A stretch of 64,000 bases of DNA from Anaeramoeba flamelloides (GCA_027625915.1 JANTQA010000063.1:6653501-6717500); one strand, 5' to 3'. Counted from the stretch's first letter, positions 44,022 to 56,351 are shown. Numbers and translations are program-made. The notes: generated by a model from the sequence alone, not told the origin.

Positions 44022-44547
44022 TAAACCCCATTCCGAAAATTTGGAAACATCTAAAATCCAAAATAGGAAAACAAAAACCCAATTTATTATATTTTTCCAA
44101 ACCTAATATAAAACCACATGAAAGTGACATAATATTAATGTTTTTATAAGTAACCCCCTTTCATCCAAATATAAGAAAACAATATAAAGCAAAAAAATAA
44201 TAACCAGTGTGTTCAAAATAATGAAACGAACAGAACAAAAAATATGTTGGTGAATTTGTTAAAATTTCACCAACAATTGTTGATCAATCAAATGATAAGA
44301 TACTAATGGACCAATTATATGTAATAATTCTATTTAAGAAACTCAATACTAACATTCTATCAACCGTCGAAAAAAAAATTCTAGATCTAACGAAACCGAT
44401 TGTGTAACTCAAAAAAAACACAATGAAAACCAAAACAAAAAACGAAATAGTTTGTAAAATCAAATAATTTCCAAATTGAATGTAAAGTAAGGTATTATTA
44501 TTCTTTCGACTGTTTAAAGTGTACCCCAATTTTTAGAATTAAGTTTA
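44022..44547. mobile_element. 526 bp TIR element (family B), copy 2
   Basis: Left end TAAACCCCATTCCGAAAATT and right end CCAATTTTTAGAATTAAGTT ending at TA 44546-44547 form the same imperfect TIR as 6556-7097. The interior matches in order (AATTTATTATATTTTTCCAA, GTTCAAAATAATGAAACGAA, CAACAATTGTTGATCAATCA). A C-homopolymer of nine to ten bases lies just outside its left end (about 44004-44012). Confidence 0.8.
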
Positions 44548-45659
44548 TTTTTTTAAAAAAAAAAAAAAATCAAAATTATTTTATCAATATATTATCTATT
44601 TTTTTATTGTCTATCATTTCTAAAAAAAAAATAACAAATAATTTTTTAAATAAAATTTTTTGAGAATCTATGATCACATACCACCAAAATTAAATCTTCT
44701 TATATCACCCCCCTGAAATTTTTATCATGTCTTATGTTATAGCTACCCTCTTAAAAAATAGAGTTAATATTCAAGAGAAAATTTTGATCGCCAAAAAAAC
44801 TAACAAATTCTGATAAAATTACGAGAAAAACCCCAAAAATATAAAATTCAATTCAATGCCTAATTAAAATTTTAAATAAAAAATCAAGGAATTTATCTTC
44901 AAAATCAATTTAAAATTAGGTATTTTTTTGCCACCAAATTAGATGTTGTGTTACGTCAATAAAAACAATCTGATACGTCATAATTTTATTGCACTACCTG
45001 CTTAAAAAACTGTATAATAATTTTTTTCAAAGAATTTTCATAAGAGCCATTTTCGTGAAACTTTTACAATTGGGTATAATACAATTTACTATTAATAACA
45101 AAAGTAGCTAATTATAGATTATACACCACATATTTTAATCCTAAACTGTGAACAATAAATCGAAATTTTTTTTTTTCACCAGATTTTCCAAAATTTCTAT
45201 CCCCAATAAAATTCTAACAATATTAAAATTCAACTTAATTCGAAATTGTTCATGAGCTAGAAATTTATTTTGAAAAAAACTTTTAGTTTTTTGATTGTTT
45301 AACATTCAACATCGGTTGTTCAAGAAAAAGCATTAAAATTGATTGATACTCTAAAATATATTCCAGCTTTAAACTTGGATAATAACTCCAAGATTATATA
45401 TCAGATCATAGCCTTTCATTTATAAAAATAAAAAACATGTTTATTTTTAAAACAAATACCAGGAAAAAAGAACGAACATAAAGAAATAAACTGGGGAATT
45501 GAAAATATAAAAAAAAAAACCAAATTAAAAAGTTTCTTTTTTTTTATTTTTGAACGAAGGAAATTAACTTCCTCTTATAGCTGTTAAGGTTTTTTTTATT
45601 TGAAATAATGGAAGAAAAAATAAAATATTTTACTCAATTGTAATTAATAAAATTAAAAA
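44548..45659. other. Intergenic, no gene seen
   Basis: A+T-rich DNA without coding-like or paired inverted sequence that I can support. Confidence 0.35.
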
Positions 45660-46115
45660 AACCCTAGAACACTTTTCTTTAGGTTTTTTTGAGTTTTCTA
45701 TTTATTTGGAAAATCGATATAAGTGTAGTTATATTTTTTAGAGTTTTCTGTTTATTTAGAAAATCAATGGATCTTCGTTAGGTTTTTTTGAGTTTTATGT
45801 TTATTTCAAAAAGTAAAAAAAACCCAGAACACTTCACAAATAAAATAGAAAACCTCAAAAAAACCTAGAACAGTTAACAAATAAAAAAGAAACGACAATG
45901 GAAATATTGAAAATTTACTGAACTCTGCGACACACTATGACACTTGACGGACACTTTCATTAGGTTTTCTTAATTCTCTTTTTATTTTTCTATATATTTT
46001 ACAAATCAAACAGTAAACCTAAAGAAAACAGCTGTTAGTTTTTTTTTTAATTTAAGAAATAAAAAGAAAATTTCAGATTTTTTGTTTATTTCCAAAATGA
46101 AAAAAAAAAAACATA
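45660..46115. repeat. Foldback repeat (family D), copy 3
   Basis: Alternating modules AACCCTAGAACACTT / TAGGTTTTTTTGAGTTTTCT in both orientations, plus the GACACACTATGACACTTGA block that parallels GACACTCTGTGGCACTTGG at 13391-13915. Confidence 0.7.
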
Positions 46116-47474
46116 GAAACATAAAGGATATTGAATTTATATGACTACACTTCTCTGTTTCTAAAATTTTTAGATAATTTAATAAAGAATCATTATTTTC
46201 CTTTATCATTCACCAAATGATAAAATGAATAAATAGTCTTGATTTTTTTTATAAATATCAAAGATATTATTCCTTTTATTATTGCCAATTTGGATTAATT
46301 CTTTAATCCAATATTTTCTATTTGTTTCATCAGATGCAAAGTATTATAAAAAATGATCGATATCTTCACCTATTTCTGAGTTAGAATAATTTTAATATAG
46401 ATTGGAGATTTTGTATTAAAAATGTTTTTTTAAGGACCTACCGAATTTTGAGTGCCTTGGTGATTATTTTTATTACATTTTGAAAATTTATAGATTGTAA
46501 GTTTTAAAATTTTGTAATACAGGTGGCCATACATTTAATTAATTACAAACAAAAAGAAAATATGACTTTCTAAGGGGTTAAATATAAACTCTATAATCAA
46601 TTATACACCTACTGGCTGTATATATTTCCAAATAAAAATTTATTTTGAAAAAATTCTATTTGATTAATGTTTTTTTTTTATTATTATTTTGAAAATTTTG
46701 AAAATCTCATTTTTGGAAAATCTGAATATAAAATTTAGTCCAAAATATCAACTCAATTCAATTATCAAAAAAAAAATGCATATTATCGAAATCACTTGTA
46801 AATTCTCATAAAGCTGGTTTCGAATAGGCCATAAAAAAGTATTTACCCCCTTATTTCACACCACATACCAGTTGGTAAGATAAAAAAAAAAAAAAAAACT
46901 AAATTTAATAAATGATTCAAAATATTGTTTACTGAATCTTGTCATTAAAATATACAATGTCAACATTGTTTTGATAATACCTTGCCCACTTAAAAATAGA
47001 TTTCCCAAAAAAATTTTTTTTTTTTTTAAAGTTTGATCCTTTGACACATTTTAGTAAAGCCCAAAATCAGCAATATTTTCAAATTATATCAAAAAAAAAA
47101 TATTTTAATCTTGGAAGAACTAAAAAATATTTCTTCTTTATGAATGAAATACATAAAGATAAACTTGAAAAATATAATTGTAAAGTTTTAACATAATAAA
47201 GTCTCAGAAAATATACTTTATACTAAAAATAATAAATAATTGTTTTGTACTTTAAAATATATATAAATTATTTCTTCAACATATATTGCTTTCCAATTTT
47301 TTTAATTTCTTTTAACAAAAAAAAAATATTAATAATTAGCAAATTATTTATTTAAAAATGTTTTCTTATGATTTTTGAAAACCTGGGAAATCCAAATCAA
47401 ACTTTGTTTCAGTCAAAGTGTCACAAAAGTTTTTTTATACATTTAATTTTTTACTGATTATTTATCGTTTTTTA
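46116..47474. other. Intergenic, no supported feature
   Basis: A+T-rich DNA upstream of the family H element. A short coding-like run at about 46434-46502 (KDLPNFECLGDYFYYILKIY) has an AAG acceptor-like start but no partner exon that I can place. Confidence 0.3.
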
Positions 47475-47997
47475 TACAGTGGTTCCAACCCTATCGTGAA
47501 ATCTATGATAAACAGAAAATTCGTTTTCTATCTCACACTTTCATTTCTATGACAGGATTTTATGGTCGTGTGATAGCCTATTACAAACCATGAAATTTTA
47601 TAAGAGACCAAAAATTTCTCAAAGAGAAAAAATTTAAATTTGAATTTTTCACTTTTCAACCTTATCTATGATTAACAATTTCCAAAAATTTTTCAATTTT
47701 TTTCAGGATCTTCAATTTCTAAACACCTAAAAATTAAAAGGCAGGACCATTTTAAGGAAATTACTAAATTGGATCTCCATTCTTGGGAATCTTTGTTTTG
47801 GATTTTTGAATTTGTTTCATAAACAACAAGATTTTTTTTTCAGTTTGAATCACATAAGAATTCTTTCAAAAAAACTATATCAAACCATAAAAATCTGTAA
47901 TCGCGTAAAATAGAAGATTTTTTTTTTTGTGTTTAACAGAGACAAAAAATCAATTTCTATGTCTGTCAAATTTCACGGTAATGTTGGAACGGCTGTA
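47475..47997. mobile_element. 523 bp TIR element with TACAG ends (family H)
   Basis: TACAGTGGTTCCAACCCTAT at 47475 pairs with the reverse complement of the end at 47997 (TACAGCCGTTCCAACATTAC); imperfect TIRs of about 28 bp extend to ATTTCACG. The termini coincide with TA. The outer motif is shared with the 132 bp hairpin at 23415. No ORF. It lies about 460 bp upstream of the PEX22-like start. Confidence 0.75.
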
Positions 47998-48454
47998 GTA
48001 TTACTTTCTGAACATCAACTCTGATTGGAAAACTATGATTTCTTTTTATTGCTAAATAATCTTATCTTAATCAAATCTTGGAATATTTGAATTTTTCATT
48101 TTTGACAAGGTTAGATTGAGTGCAATGGCGTTTATTTTTAATTTTCCTTGAAAACACTTTCAAAAAAGTATGACTTATCAAGAAGAGTATGACAAAGAAA
48201 AAAAAACCAATTTCCAATTAAAAATCTGATGATATAATAATTTCAAATTTGATCAAAATCGTATATTTAAGAGATCTTTGTTATTGAAACTGAATTAACC
48301 TCTAACCCTACAATACTTTAACAGGACACACCACAGTGATTTTTTTATAGACAGTACTTCAGAATTAATACTTTGTTAAAATTTTTTAATATTTTCAAAA
48401 AACATTTTTTATTTTTTAGTCATCTTTAGTGAATAACTGTATTTGTTTTCTCAA
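47998..48454. promoter_or_regulatory. Upstream region of the PEX22-like gene
   Basis: Non-coding space before the ATG at 48455. A G+C-richer run (about 48300-48345) may be 5' UTR or promoter; no named element. Confidence 0.3.
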
Positions 48455-49056
48455 ATGTCAAACAGACTATTTTATTGTCTAGAAAACCTATCTGAATGTA
48501 GAAAAGAAGGGATGATCTTTCTTTTTTCGTTGCTGTTTGCAAATGTATTAATAATTGCATACTTTTTTTTCAAAAGACAAAATCCTCGAAGAGAAGGGAA
48601 TCAAAACAGGAATGGAAATAACAACAGAAACCAGGGCATCCAAAATGGAAGAAACAGGGTGAACAATGGAAACAGAAACGTCAACACAAATGTTCGAAAC
48701 AACCTTCAATCCATTCAATCAATGAATAAACGAGCAAATTCTCCACTTAAAAGGGCACTTCAAGGCGTTCATCGTGTAACTGTTTCTACAAACGGATCTA
48801 TTCTTCGTATCAATGACGGAGGGCTTTTGGAAAAGAACAAAGAAAAGGAAACGATCAAAATTAGTTCTTCTAATGATTCGAATAACCCAATTGAGATTCT
48901 TCCTGAGGCAGTCGAAGTTTTAAAAGAGTTGGCTGCAGTTTCTGATCTGTATTTAATAACAACCTTACCAAAAGGACAAGAAGAGTTAAAAGAATTTGTT
49001 ATGCTTGCTTTTGAAAATATTTCCTTGTTTGATCGTGGATTTAAAAGGATCGTATG

Positions 49057-49093
<37 letters not shown>

Positions 49094-52000
49094 TTTTTTT
49101 GTTTTTTTTTTTCATTCCTTACTTAGAAACAACAAAATTAAAATGTGTAATTTGGGTGAAAGTTGTGTATTTTTATAAAAATTTACTTTTTCGTTTGATT
49201 TTTCAAATAATAACTTTACCCACTTTTCTGTTGATCTTCAGCAGATTAAAGAATTTAGTAAAGTGACCAAATAAAATATTAAAAACAAAAAAGACAAAGA
49301 ATAAATTCTAAAAAGTTTATTTGACAATTCTTATGCTTTATGGTCCTTGAAATGTAAAAAAGGATTATTTGTTTATCTTGTAAGTATTTACCGATCATTA
49401 TATTATTAAAAACCAACAGGAACCAAACGGCCAAAAACAATATCCTATAAAAAAAAAATGAAAAAGAAATCAGTCAAAATTTTATGAGTCTTTTTCATTT
49501 TTCAATTTTGTTCAAAACAAAAAAGAATTATCTTTTTATTTTTTTTCTTGTTTTAACAAAAAAAGTAAAATTCATAGAACCTTTTTGATAAATTTTCAAA
49601 GAAACAACTAAAATGTATTTTTTTTAAAAATTCAAAACAAAAAAATAAAAAAATGATGAAAAGAAAACAAAAACACTACAAAAATAGCACAATAATTGTG
49701 GTCACTTTTTAAAACTTCACAAAACTTTTGTTTTTTTGAAATTGTTCCATATTTTGAAAGGAATTACAAGATCAAAATTTCAATAACTTTCAATTAAAAA
49801 GTTTTTACATTTCGAACTTTTAAAAATTTGAAATTTCTTCAAAACTCCTGATAGTTTTTTGGTTTTCATAAAAAGAGTTTCAGGTTTTTGAAAGCGAAAA
49901 AATATTTTTCTTTTCAAGATAACTTTCAAAAATTTTAATTAAATTCAAATTATTATCTTTTGTTTATTTTTATTTTTTACCTTTTTTTTGTCTTTTAAAA
50001 GTTTTTATCAAGTCTTTGAAATTTGAAAAAATATGAAAGAATATCAGAAACCGAAATCTTGCAGATTGTCAGTTTGAAAGTTTCAAAAAGTCTAGAAAGT
50101 ATTTATATGGATTGTGCTATTCTTGTCGTGAAAGACTTATATGTTTTAATATAAAGAGGATAATGCTTTTTTGAAAAGAATTTGTTTTGATGAATATACA
50201 CATTTAAATTTGATAAGAATATTGTTTAACCCACACTCTTGATTCACTATTTGAGTTCAACAACCTCCCACAGAATCTTTTTCTAAAAATTGAAAAAAAT
50301 AAAAATATTACAAACCTTTTAGAATTTTTCAAGGGGATAATTATTAAATTTCAAAATTGGTCAAATTCTCATTGTTTTCAAAATAGTCAATTCAATTGAA
50401 ATATATTGACTGTAGGTATTTAAACCTCCCTTATCGGGTAGGTTAGAATATGTTAAGGTAGTTTAGAGCATGTTAGAGTAAGCCTGGGTGGTTTGGATGG
50501 TATTGTAGAAATTTTTGGCAGGGATATTGAAAAAAAAATAATCAAGAGACCAATTAGACTTTTGCAACTTGTTTTAAGGGTAAAAAAATTCCCACTTAAC
50601 TTTTTGAATTAGAATTGGGTTTCGAACAAATTTTTAAAAATATTGTGTATTGATGATTTCAAGATTTTGAATTTTCTACAAATCAAGTAATACAATACTA
50701 ACAATCGCAAAATTATCTTTTTGATTTTTCCTCCTACAATTATAAAAAACCATTAAAAACTATCATACCAATAATAATAATCAAGAAACTCTTTAAAAAT
50801 ATACATAACTTCAATTTGACCAATTTTGAAATTTAATAATATACCCTTTTTCAAGTTACTAAAATAAAAATGATTTGAAAGATCAGATAAAGGGGGTGAA
50901 TTCACTTGTTTTTCTTGGGAATTGTACAAAGAAAGAAAACAATTTTATTTTTTTTTAAAAAATTGAAATTTAATTGAATTTTTTTTCTTTAAAAAATACA
51001 ACTTCCTTTTTTTCTGAACCGAGTAGAATACACTCCACCAAAACAAAACAATTTTAAAACCAAAATTGAAATTAAAGTATTCTTCCAATGAGTTGAGGAA
51101 TTAATTTTCTCTTTTTTGCTATTTTCTTCAATCAAAAAAGTATAAACACTAACTAATACTAAACATTCAAGTTATAAATAGTTTTCTTTCCAGAGTATAT
51201 TTGTAATTTTCAAAATTCACTTTGAAATAAATAATCTCAAAAAGTAAATCTAATTAATGAGAATGAGTATCAAATTCCCTATTTCTATTATGGATTTGAT
51301 TTTTTATAAAAAAATTTCACTTTCAAAGGAGCAAATAAATACTATTTTTCACTCTTACTCTAATTTAAATATCCTTTTTATCCTTTAGAATTCGAAAATT
51401 GTGATGGTGATTTTCCAAAAAATTTCTTCCAAAAAAAAAAAAAAATAAATACCTTTTTTTGTTGCCTAAAATTGTTGTATTTTAATATATTATGTTTTTC
51501 AGTACAAATCTTTTTGGATAAAATCTGTTATCGATCAAAAAACCGAGTAACTAAACTTTTTTAACCTTGTTCAATTCAAATTTAAACGGGTAATCTTCAT
51601 TCAATTCCAAATTAATAGATTTTTAATTATGTTTCCACAATAAGAAGTAAAAATTGTTTCAGTTTATTACCTTTGATATATTTTTTTTATTAGTTAATTG
51701 ATAAACAATTCCCATTCAATATTTAATATTCAAATAAGAGCATCATAATATTTTTGATGTCAATTTGCTGGAAATTTGAAAAAATAAAAAATACCGAAAT
51801 TGAAGCAAAAGACATATTTATTTATTTTAACCTATTAAAAAAATTAAAAAATGATTGAAAACCATCCAAATTCTATTTCTGACCGGAAAATTATAAGAAC
51901 AAGATTTTAGAAGTACTAATTGATCTAATCGAATAAAACTTTCTTTTAAGGGTTATCCCATTTCGCTGAAAAATAATTTTCCGAAATGGATTAAAAAATT

Positions 52001-54580
52001 TTTGAAATTTTTATGAGTACCTAATAACAAATTAAAAACTAAACAACATGTTGTGTCCGAAAGATCAACCTCCAAAAATCAACAATGCAAAACGAGGGCA
52101 TTTTTAGAAAAAAAGAGCCAAAGAGCGAAACTCGATTTCCAATTTGAATGGTTTGTGAATATATAATTTTGAAAACAACTGTATTGGTTTTGAAAATTCA
52201 ATCTTTGGCTCCTTTTGAAAACCCCAAGTATTTTTTTTTTTTTAAAATGAGTGCTTTTTATCTAAAGAATTAAGCAAAATCTTAAATTTGCCAAATTTAT
52301 AGTGTTAAAAAATAACCACAAATTAGATTAAATCGAATTAAATTGATTTTATTCTGAAAGAAAACAATTAATTTCAAATTGAAGAAATTTAAGCATTGTA
52401 AAAAAATCTATAAAGAAAAAAAGTTTCATATTTTATATTACCAAAACTTAAATTTTAAAAAAAAATAATCAATTGTTCTTGATTTATGTTTTCAAATGAA
52501 ATCTTGTGAAACTTTTTTTTTTTATTATTATTTGAATTTTTGTACTATAGGCCTTTTAAAAAAATTAGTTTTAATAATTTGCATTTTGTTACAAAGGATC
52601 TTATGTACTTTTTTTTTGCGATTTTGTATTTTTGTAATTTCGAGATCTTTTAAACTTTTTTTTGTGTTAAGTTTTAAAATTAGGAATACTGTGAACTTTT
52701 ATTTTGTTAATTGCATTTTTTCATAATTGAGATCCTAAGAAACTTTTACTTTTGTTATTTGAATTTTTTAACAAAAAAAAGCGCTATTTCACAATATTCT
52801 TTCAGGTAGTAAGTCACTCCATGAGTATGAAGCGTATCCACATATAAGTGACTATATTCTTAATTCTGAAATCTGGATCCTTTCCTATTTTTTTTTTAAA
52901 AACAAATAAACTCTTTTTCAAAAATTGTGACTCACCTTAAATAATAAATTGAAAAAAAAACAATTATCATATAGTATTCAAGAACAATTAATAATTAAAT
53001 CTGATTTGCAATTCACTATAAAGTCATTCTAAATCTATAAAAACCTGAAATATGAAAAATAAAAAAAAATACAACCAAAAATTAAAAAAAAGTGAGTCAC
53101 AATTTTTGAAATGAGCATTACGGATTTTTTATTACTGGACTTTCACTGAAAAAAAGTTGAACAAGTAGATTTTTTATGAATAATTAAATTCATTTTCAAA
53201 GACATTAAATAGTCTCAATTTTCATAGTGATTATTTGTCTTTTCGAAGATCTCTTTTTTTTTTCCACAAGATCTTTTAAAAAAAAAAAAGAAAAAGAAAA
53301 AAAAAAAGAAAAAGAAAAAGAAAAACAAAAGAAAAACAAAAATTTGAAAAAGCAAAACTATAATTTGCAAAATTAGAAAAAATGATTCTGATCCAAAAAT
53401 TTGAAAATATTTTTTGTAAAGAACACTGGAACAAACTCTCAAAACAACTCCCATTAACATTATAAAGTGAGTCAAAATTTTTGAAAAATAGTTTAGTTTG
53501 GAAATATTTGTTGTTTCTATTCAAATTTTGGCTTCTTTTTGAAGGCTTTGAATCTAGTTCGTTTTTTTGGTTTTTTTAAGACCAATTGATGGGATCAATT
53601 TTTTATTCTTATAATTTCTTCTTTCTCTTTAATACTTGAAAACTGGATCTTTATATTGTGAATTTTTTCTTTTTCATTTTTCAAGGATTGAGTTTTTGTT
53701 TTTTTTTTTTTTCTTTCATTTGGATAAAAAGGGTTAAAAATAAAAACATTAATACCGTAATAACTTAAACATGATTTCATTTTAAGTTTTGCAAAAATAT
53801 AAAATATTGTGAATTTGTTTGCCTATTTTTCATTTTGGATGTGTCCACATTCTTGGAATGGATTTTAGTTTTGTAAAATGAATTTTTTTTAATTCCATTC
53901 AAATAGGAAATAAAAAAAAATCGACTAATTTTATTTGGAAAAAAAAATTGCGGTCAAAATCTTAATTCACAAAATACAGGCTTGAATTTAAATATTTTTC
54001 ATTTGAATTCTCCTTTTTTAGAAGATATCGGTACTCTTTCAAATTCTAAAAATGTATAGCTAAAAAAATTTTTGGATATTAAGAAGAAATTACCCGATCT
54101 TTTTTGTTTTTTTTTCTTTTCGTTTTTTTAATTATTTATAGTTATTCAATAGTAACAGAAAAAAAGTCAAAATATTTTCAAGTTAAAAATGTTTATTAAT
54201 TCAGAAGTTTTCCCTATTTTTTATTCAGAGGAAAATTCCCAAATGGCAATTTCTAAGAAATGGAAATTATAATTCTTATTGGCTTATCCATTAAATACCG
54301 AACATAAAAACCTTTTTATTTTTATTTATTTGAATATTTTATCAAATAAATTAATACTCATCTAAACCTTAATCTAATTATTTATTATCATTTGTATAAA
54401 TAGAAATGCTTATTTTGTACAACTGTAGAAGGCAATTCGTCAATGGTGAGACAACTCGAACCACAATTACATATCGAAACTAATTCTAAACTTGCAACAA
54501 CATTAAGGAAATTTCTACCAAGAATTGTTCCTATATCTTCAAAAACAAATGGATCTTCATTTGTTAAAGTTTTTAAATAA
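48455..54580 (+). CDS. PEX22: PEX22-like peroxisomal membrane peroxin, split by a 5.4 kb intron
   Basis: Exon 1 is 48455-49051 (199 codons) and exon 2 is 54404-54580, joined in phase 0, total 257 residues. The ATG at 48455 puts one transmembrane helix at residues 20-39 (IFLFSLLFANVLIIAYFFF), followed by an Asn/Arg-rich linker (43-90). The folded domain has EILPEAVEVLKELAAVSDLY then LITTLPKGQEE, and exon 2 continues KCLFCTTVEGNSSMVRQLEP then QLHIETN. These match the plant/fungal PEX22 patterns EVL.E....SDLYL and VLFCST..G...VRQLEP..HI.TN. Known PEX22 anchors the ubiquitin-conjugating enzyme PEX4 at the peroxisome so that the import receptor PEX5 can be recycled. The donor GTATGC lies directly before a T-run. 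AAATAAAT overlaps the stop. Confidence 0.88.
52907..53495. mobile_element. 589 bp TIR element (family A), best copy
   Basis: The left end TAAACTCTTTTTCAAAAATT then GTGACTCACC, and the right end read backwards from 53495 (TAAACTATTTTTCAAAAATT then TTGACTCAC), form a ~31 bp TIR with TA at both outer ends. A third copy of the terminal motif lies inside at about 53089-53112 (AGTGAGTCACAATTTTTGAA). A purine tract (53277-53345) is shared with the copy at 3168-3820. No transposase ORF. Confidence 0.8.
53715..53866 (-). repeat. Partial family B copy, inverted
   Basis: On the minus strand the outer end and first ~140 bp of family B are present (plus-strand text TTTGCCTATTTTTCATTTTG, then GATGTGTCCA and TTGGAATGGATTTTAG). 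The other end is lost. Confidence 0.6.
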
Positions 54581-54719
54581 ATTAATTATTATTAACAATT
54601 TATTTACTTTTCATTTATAAAAATAAAACCATTCTTCATTGAATTGAATTTTAACAATTTTTAAAGAGTTTATATCCTAATTTTTTTGTTTTTTATAATT
54701 TTTTTAAAAATTAATATCT

Positions 54720-54905
54720 ATTAATAACTAAAATTTTTGATATTATTTAATATCAATTCAAATTTTGTAAAACTTTTTTTCAAATGATTAATTTTTGGTT
54801 AAAGTTCGGCTTCATTACATAAATAACACCAAATTAAAATTGTTTGAAGGTTTCTAACTTTTGATTGATCAATGATATTTTGCTGAAATTTCAAAAATTT
54901 CTTTA
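54720..54905 (-). repeat. Diverged partial family B copy
   Basis: Blocks GGTTTCTAACTTTTGATTGA and TCAATGATATTTTGCTGAAA resemble the inverted centre of family B (GGTATCTTAACATTTGATTG). Low similarity. Confidence 0.35.
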
Positions 54906-54944
54906 TTGACTATTATTTTTTTAAAAATAAAAATAAATTTTGTA

Positions 54945-56160
54945 GAGGTCTTTAAAAAAAGTTTTTTTTGTAATTTGTGTTTTAGCTTATGAAATAGATG
55001 TATTAACCTTATTTAAACAATTTATAAATTTGAGTCTCTTTTTTTGAATCCAAAATTTTCAATGTTTATAATATAAAACTAAATAAAGTAAATTATTACT
55101 TTTATTAATAATTAAGTTAATTCTTGAAAAATAGGAAAACATAATTTTGTTTTCTTTTTGGAAAGGATGGATTTTGAAAAAAAAAAATTCAATTTATAAT
55201 TATTTATCATATATAATTATGATTTCCTTAAAATCTTAACAAAAAATTATTATTAATTGAAGTTTAGGTGATTTAATAATGAATAAATTTGATAGAAGAT
55301 TTACTAAAGTTTATCACGTAACTTTACATCTGTTATGCAATTTTTTTTTTATTTTTTAATAATAAATATTTCAAGACAAATCTCATTATATATAATTAAT
55401 TAAAATATGGGTGATTAAATAAATGAATATTTGATAGAATTTTAACAACATTTTCTCAATTAAATTGAGATCTATTCTGAAAGATTTTTTTATTCGTTGC
55501 AGTTTGAAAAAAGTAGTTTTCTGTTTTTCAAAAAATGAAACAAAATATTGCAAAAGAATTTTAAATTTTGAGATATTTTTCCAACAAATTGTTTGGTCAT
55601 ATTCACAAGAATCAATGAAACAATTTAAATCATTTTTGACATCAAAAAAATGATTTTGAATTTTGAGGATAAAATTTAATAATTCCCAAATATCTTCATA
55701 AAAATGTTTATTTGAAAAATCAGATTTTACCTTTGAACAAAAACAGAATTTCTGAGTAAAATTTGTAAATGGCTTTTAAAAAATTTAATGAACAAAACTT
55801 TTGTTCTTAAAATAATACAAATATTTTTGGTTTGGAAGTATCCTTTTTTTTTTTTCAATAAGTTTATCTCAAAAAAGAAAAAAAAATTATTTTATTAATA
55901 TTACAGGCATAAAATGCTTTTTATTGCACAACACTGATGGAAATATAATAAACAAGGCAAATTTTTTTTATAATCCAAGAAATAAAATAAATTTAATAAT
56001 GTTTTCTTTTTTTTTAGGAAAAAATGTAAAAAAAATTTGATCTCAACGAAAAAAATTTTCTTTTCTGGGTTATTTAGTCGATCAGAATTTTTTGACACTT
56101 GATATATACAAAATTTGTTAGTAGAGAATATCACCAATAACATATTTTAAAATTTTACAA
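54945..56160. repeat. ~1.2 kb diverged repeat (family F), copy 2
   Basis: Colinear with 33395-34620: GAAATAGATGTATTAAC, TTGAAGTTTAGGTGATTTAA, AATAAATTTGATAGAAGATT, TTTTGAGGATAAAATTTAAT, TTTGATCTCAACGAAAAAAA. A third, shorter relative is suggested at about 61400-61640. No ORF. Confidence 0.6.
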
Positions 56161-56187
56161 TGTTTTCGTCCAAGGCTGATCCCTTTA

Positions 56188-56351
56188 GGGACTAATCTCT
56201 ATTAACTTTTTTACCTTAATTTAATAGAGATTGAGAAAATTTTTAGATTACCAAGATTTGAAAAAGTCTTTCTTTATTTTCATATTAAACTTATTTCTAG
56301 ATAAGGAATCCTTATTTAGAAATTGGTCAAAAAAAAATAGAGATTAGTTCC
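56188..56351. mobile_element. 164 bp short TTAA element (family M)
   Basis: Begins GGGACTAATCTCTATTAA at 56188 and ends ATAGAGATTAGTTCC at 56351 with TTAA at 56352-56355; the left TTAA is degraded. Its body is the same left-plus-right fusion as 23220-23394, so the short form has itself multiplied. Confidence 0.75.

Larger units (their letters stand above)
49052..54403 (+). other. 5,352 bp intron of the PEX22-like gene
   Basis: Starts GTATGC at 49052 and ends AATAG at 54403. It holds the family A element (52907-53495) and a partial family B copy (53715-53866). Near 50413-50500 there is a G-rich stretch with near-repeats of GTTAGARTA / GGTAGTTTAGAGC. A short open segment at 49242-49274 that ends beside AATAAA was considered as an alternative terminal exon. 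The rest is A+T-rich with no gene recognised. Confidence 0.85.

Noticed and set aside
49242-49274. Short terminal exon (QIKEFSKVTK) beside AATAAA for the PEX22-like gene
   Set aside because: It lacks the conserved FC.T..G...VRQLEP region; the exon at 54404-54580 supplies it in the right phase. It could still be an alternative 3' end.
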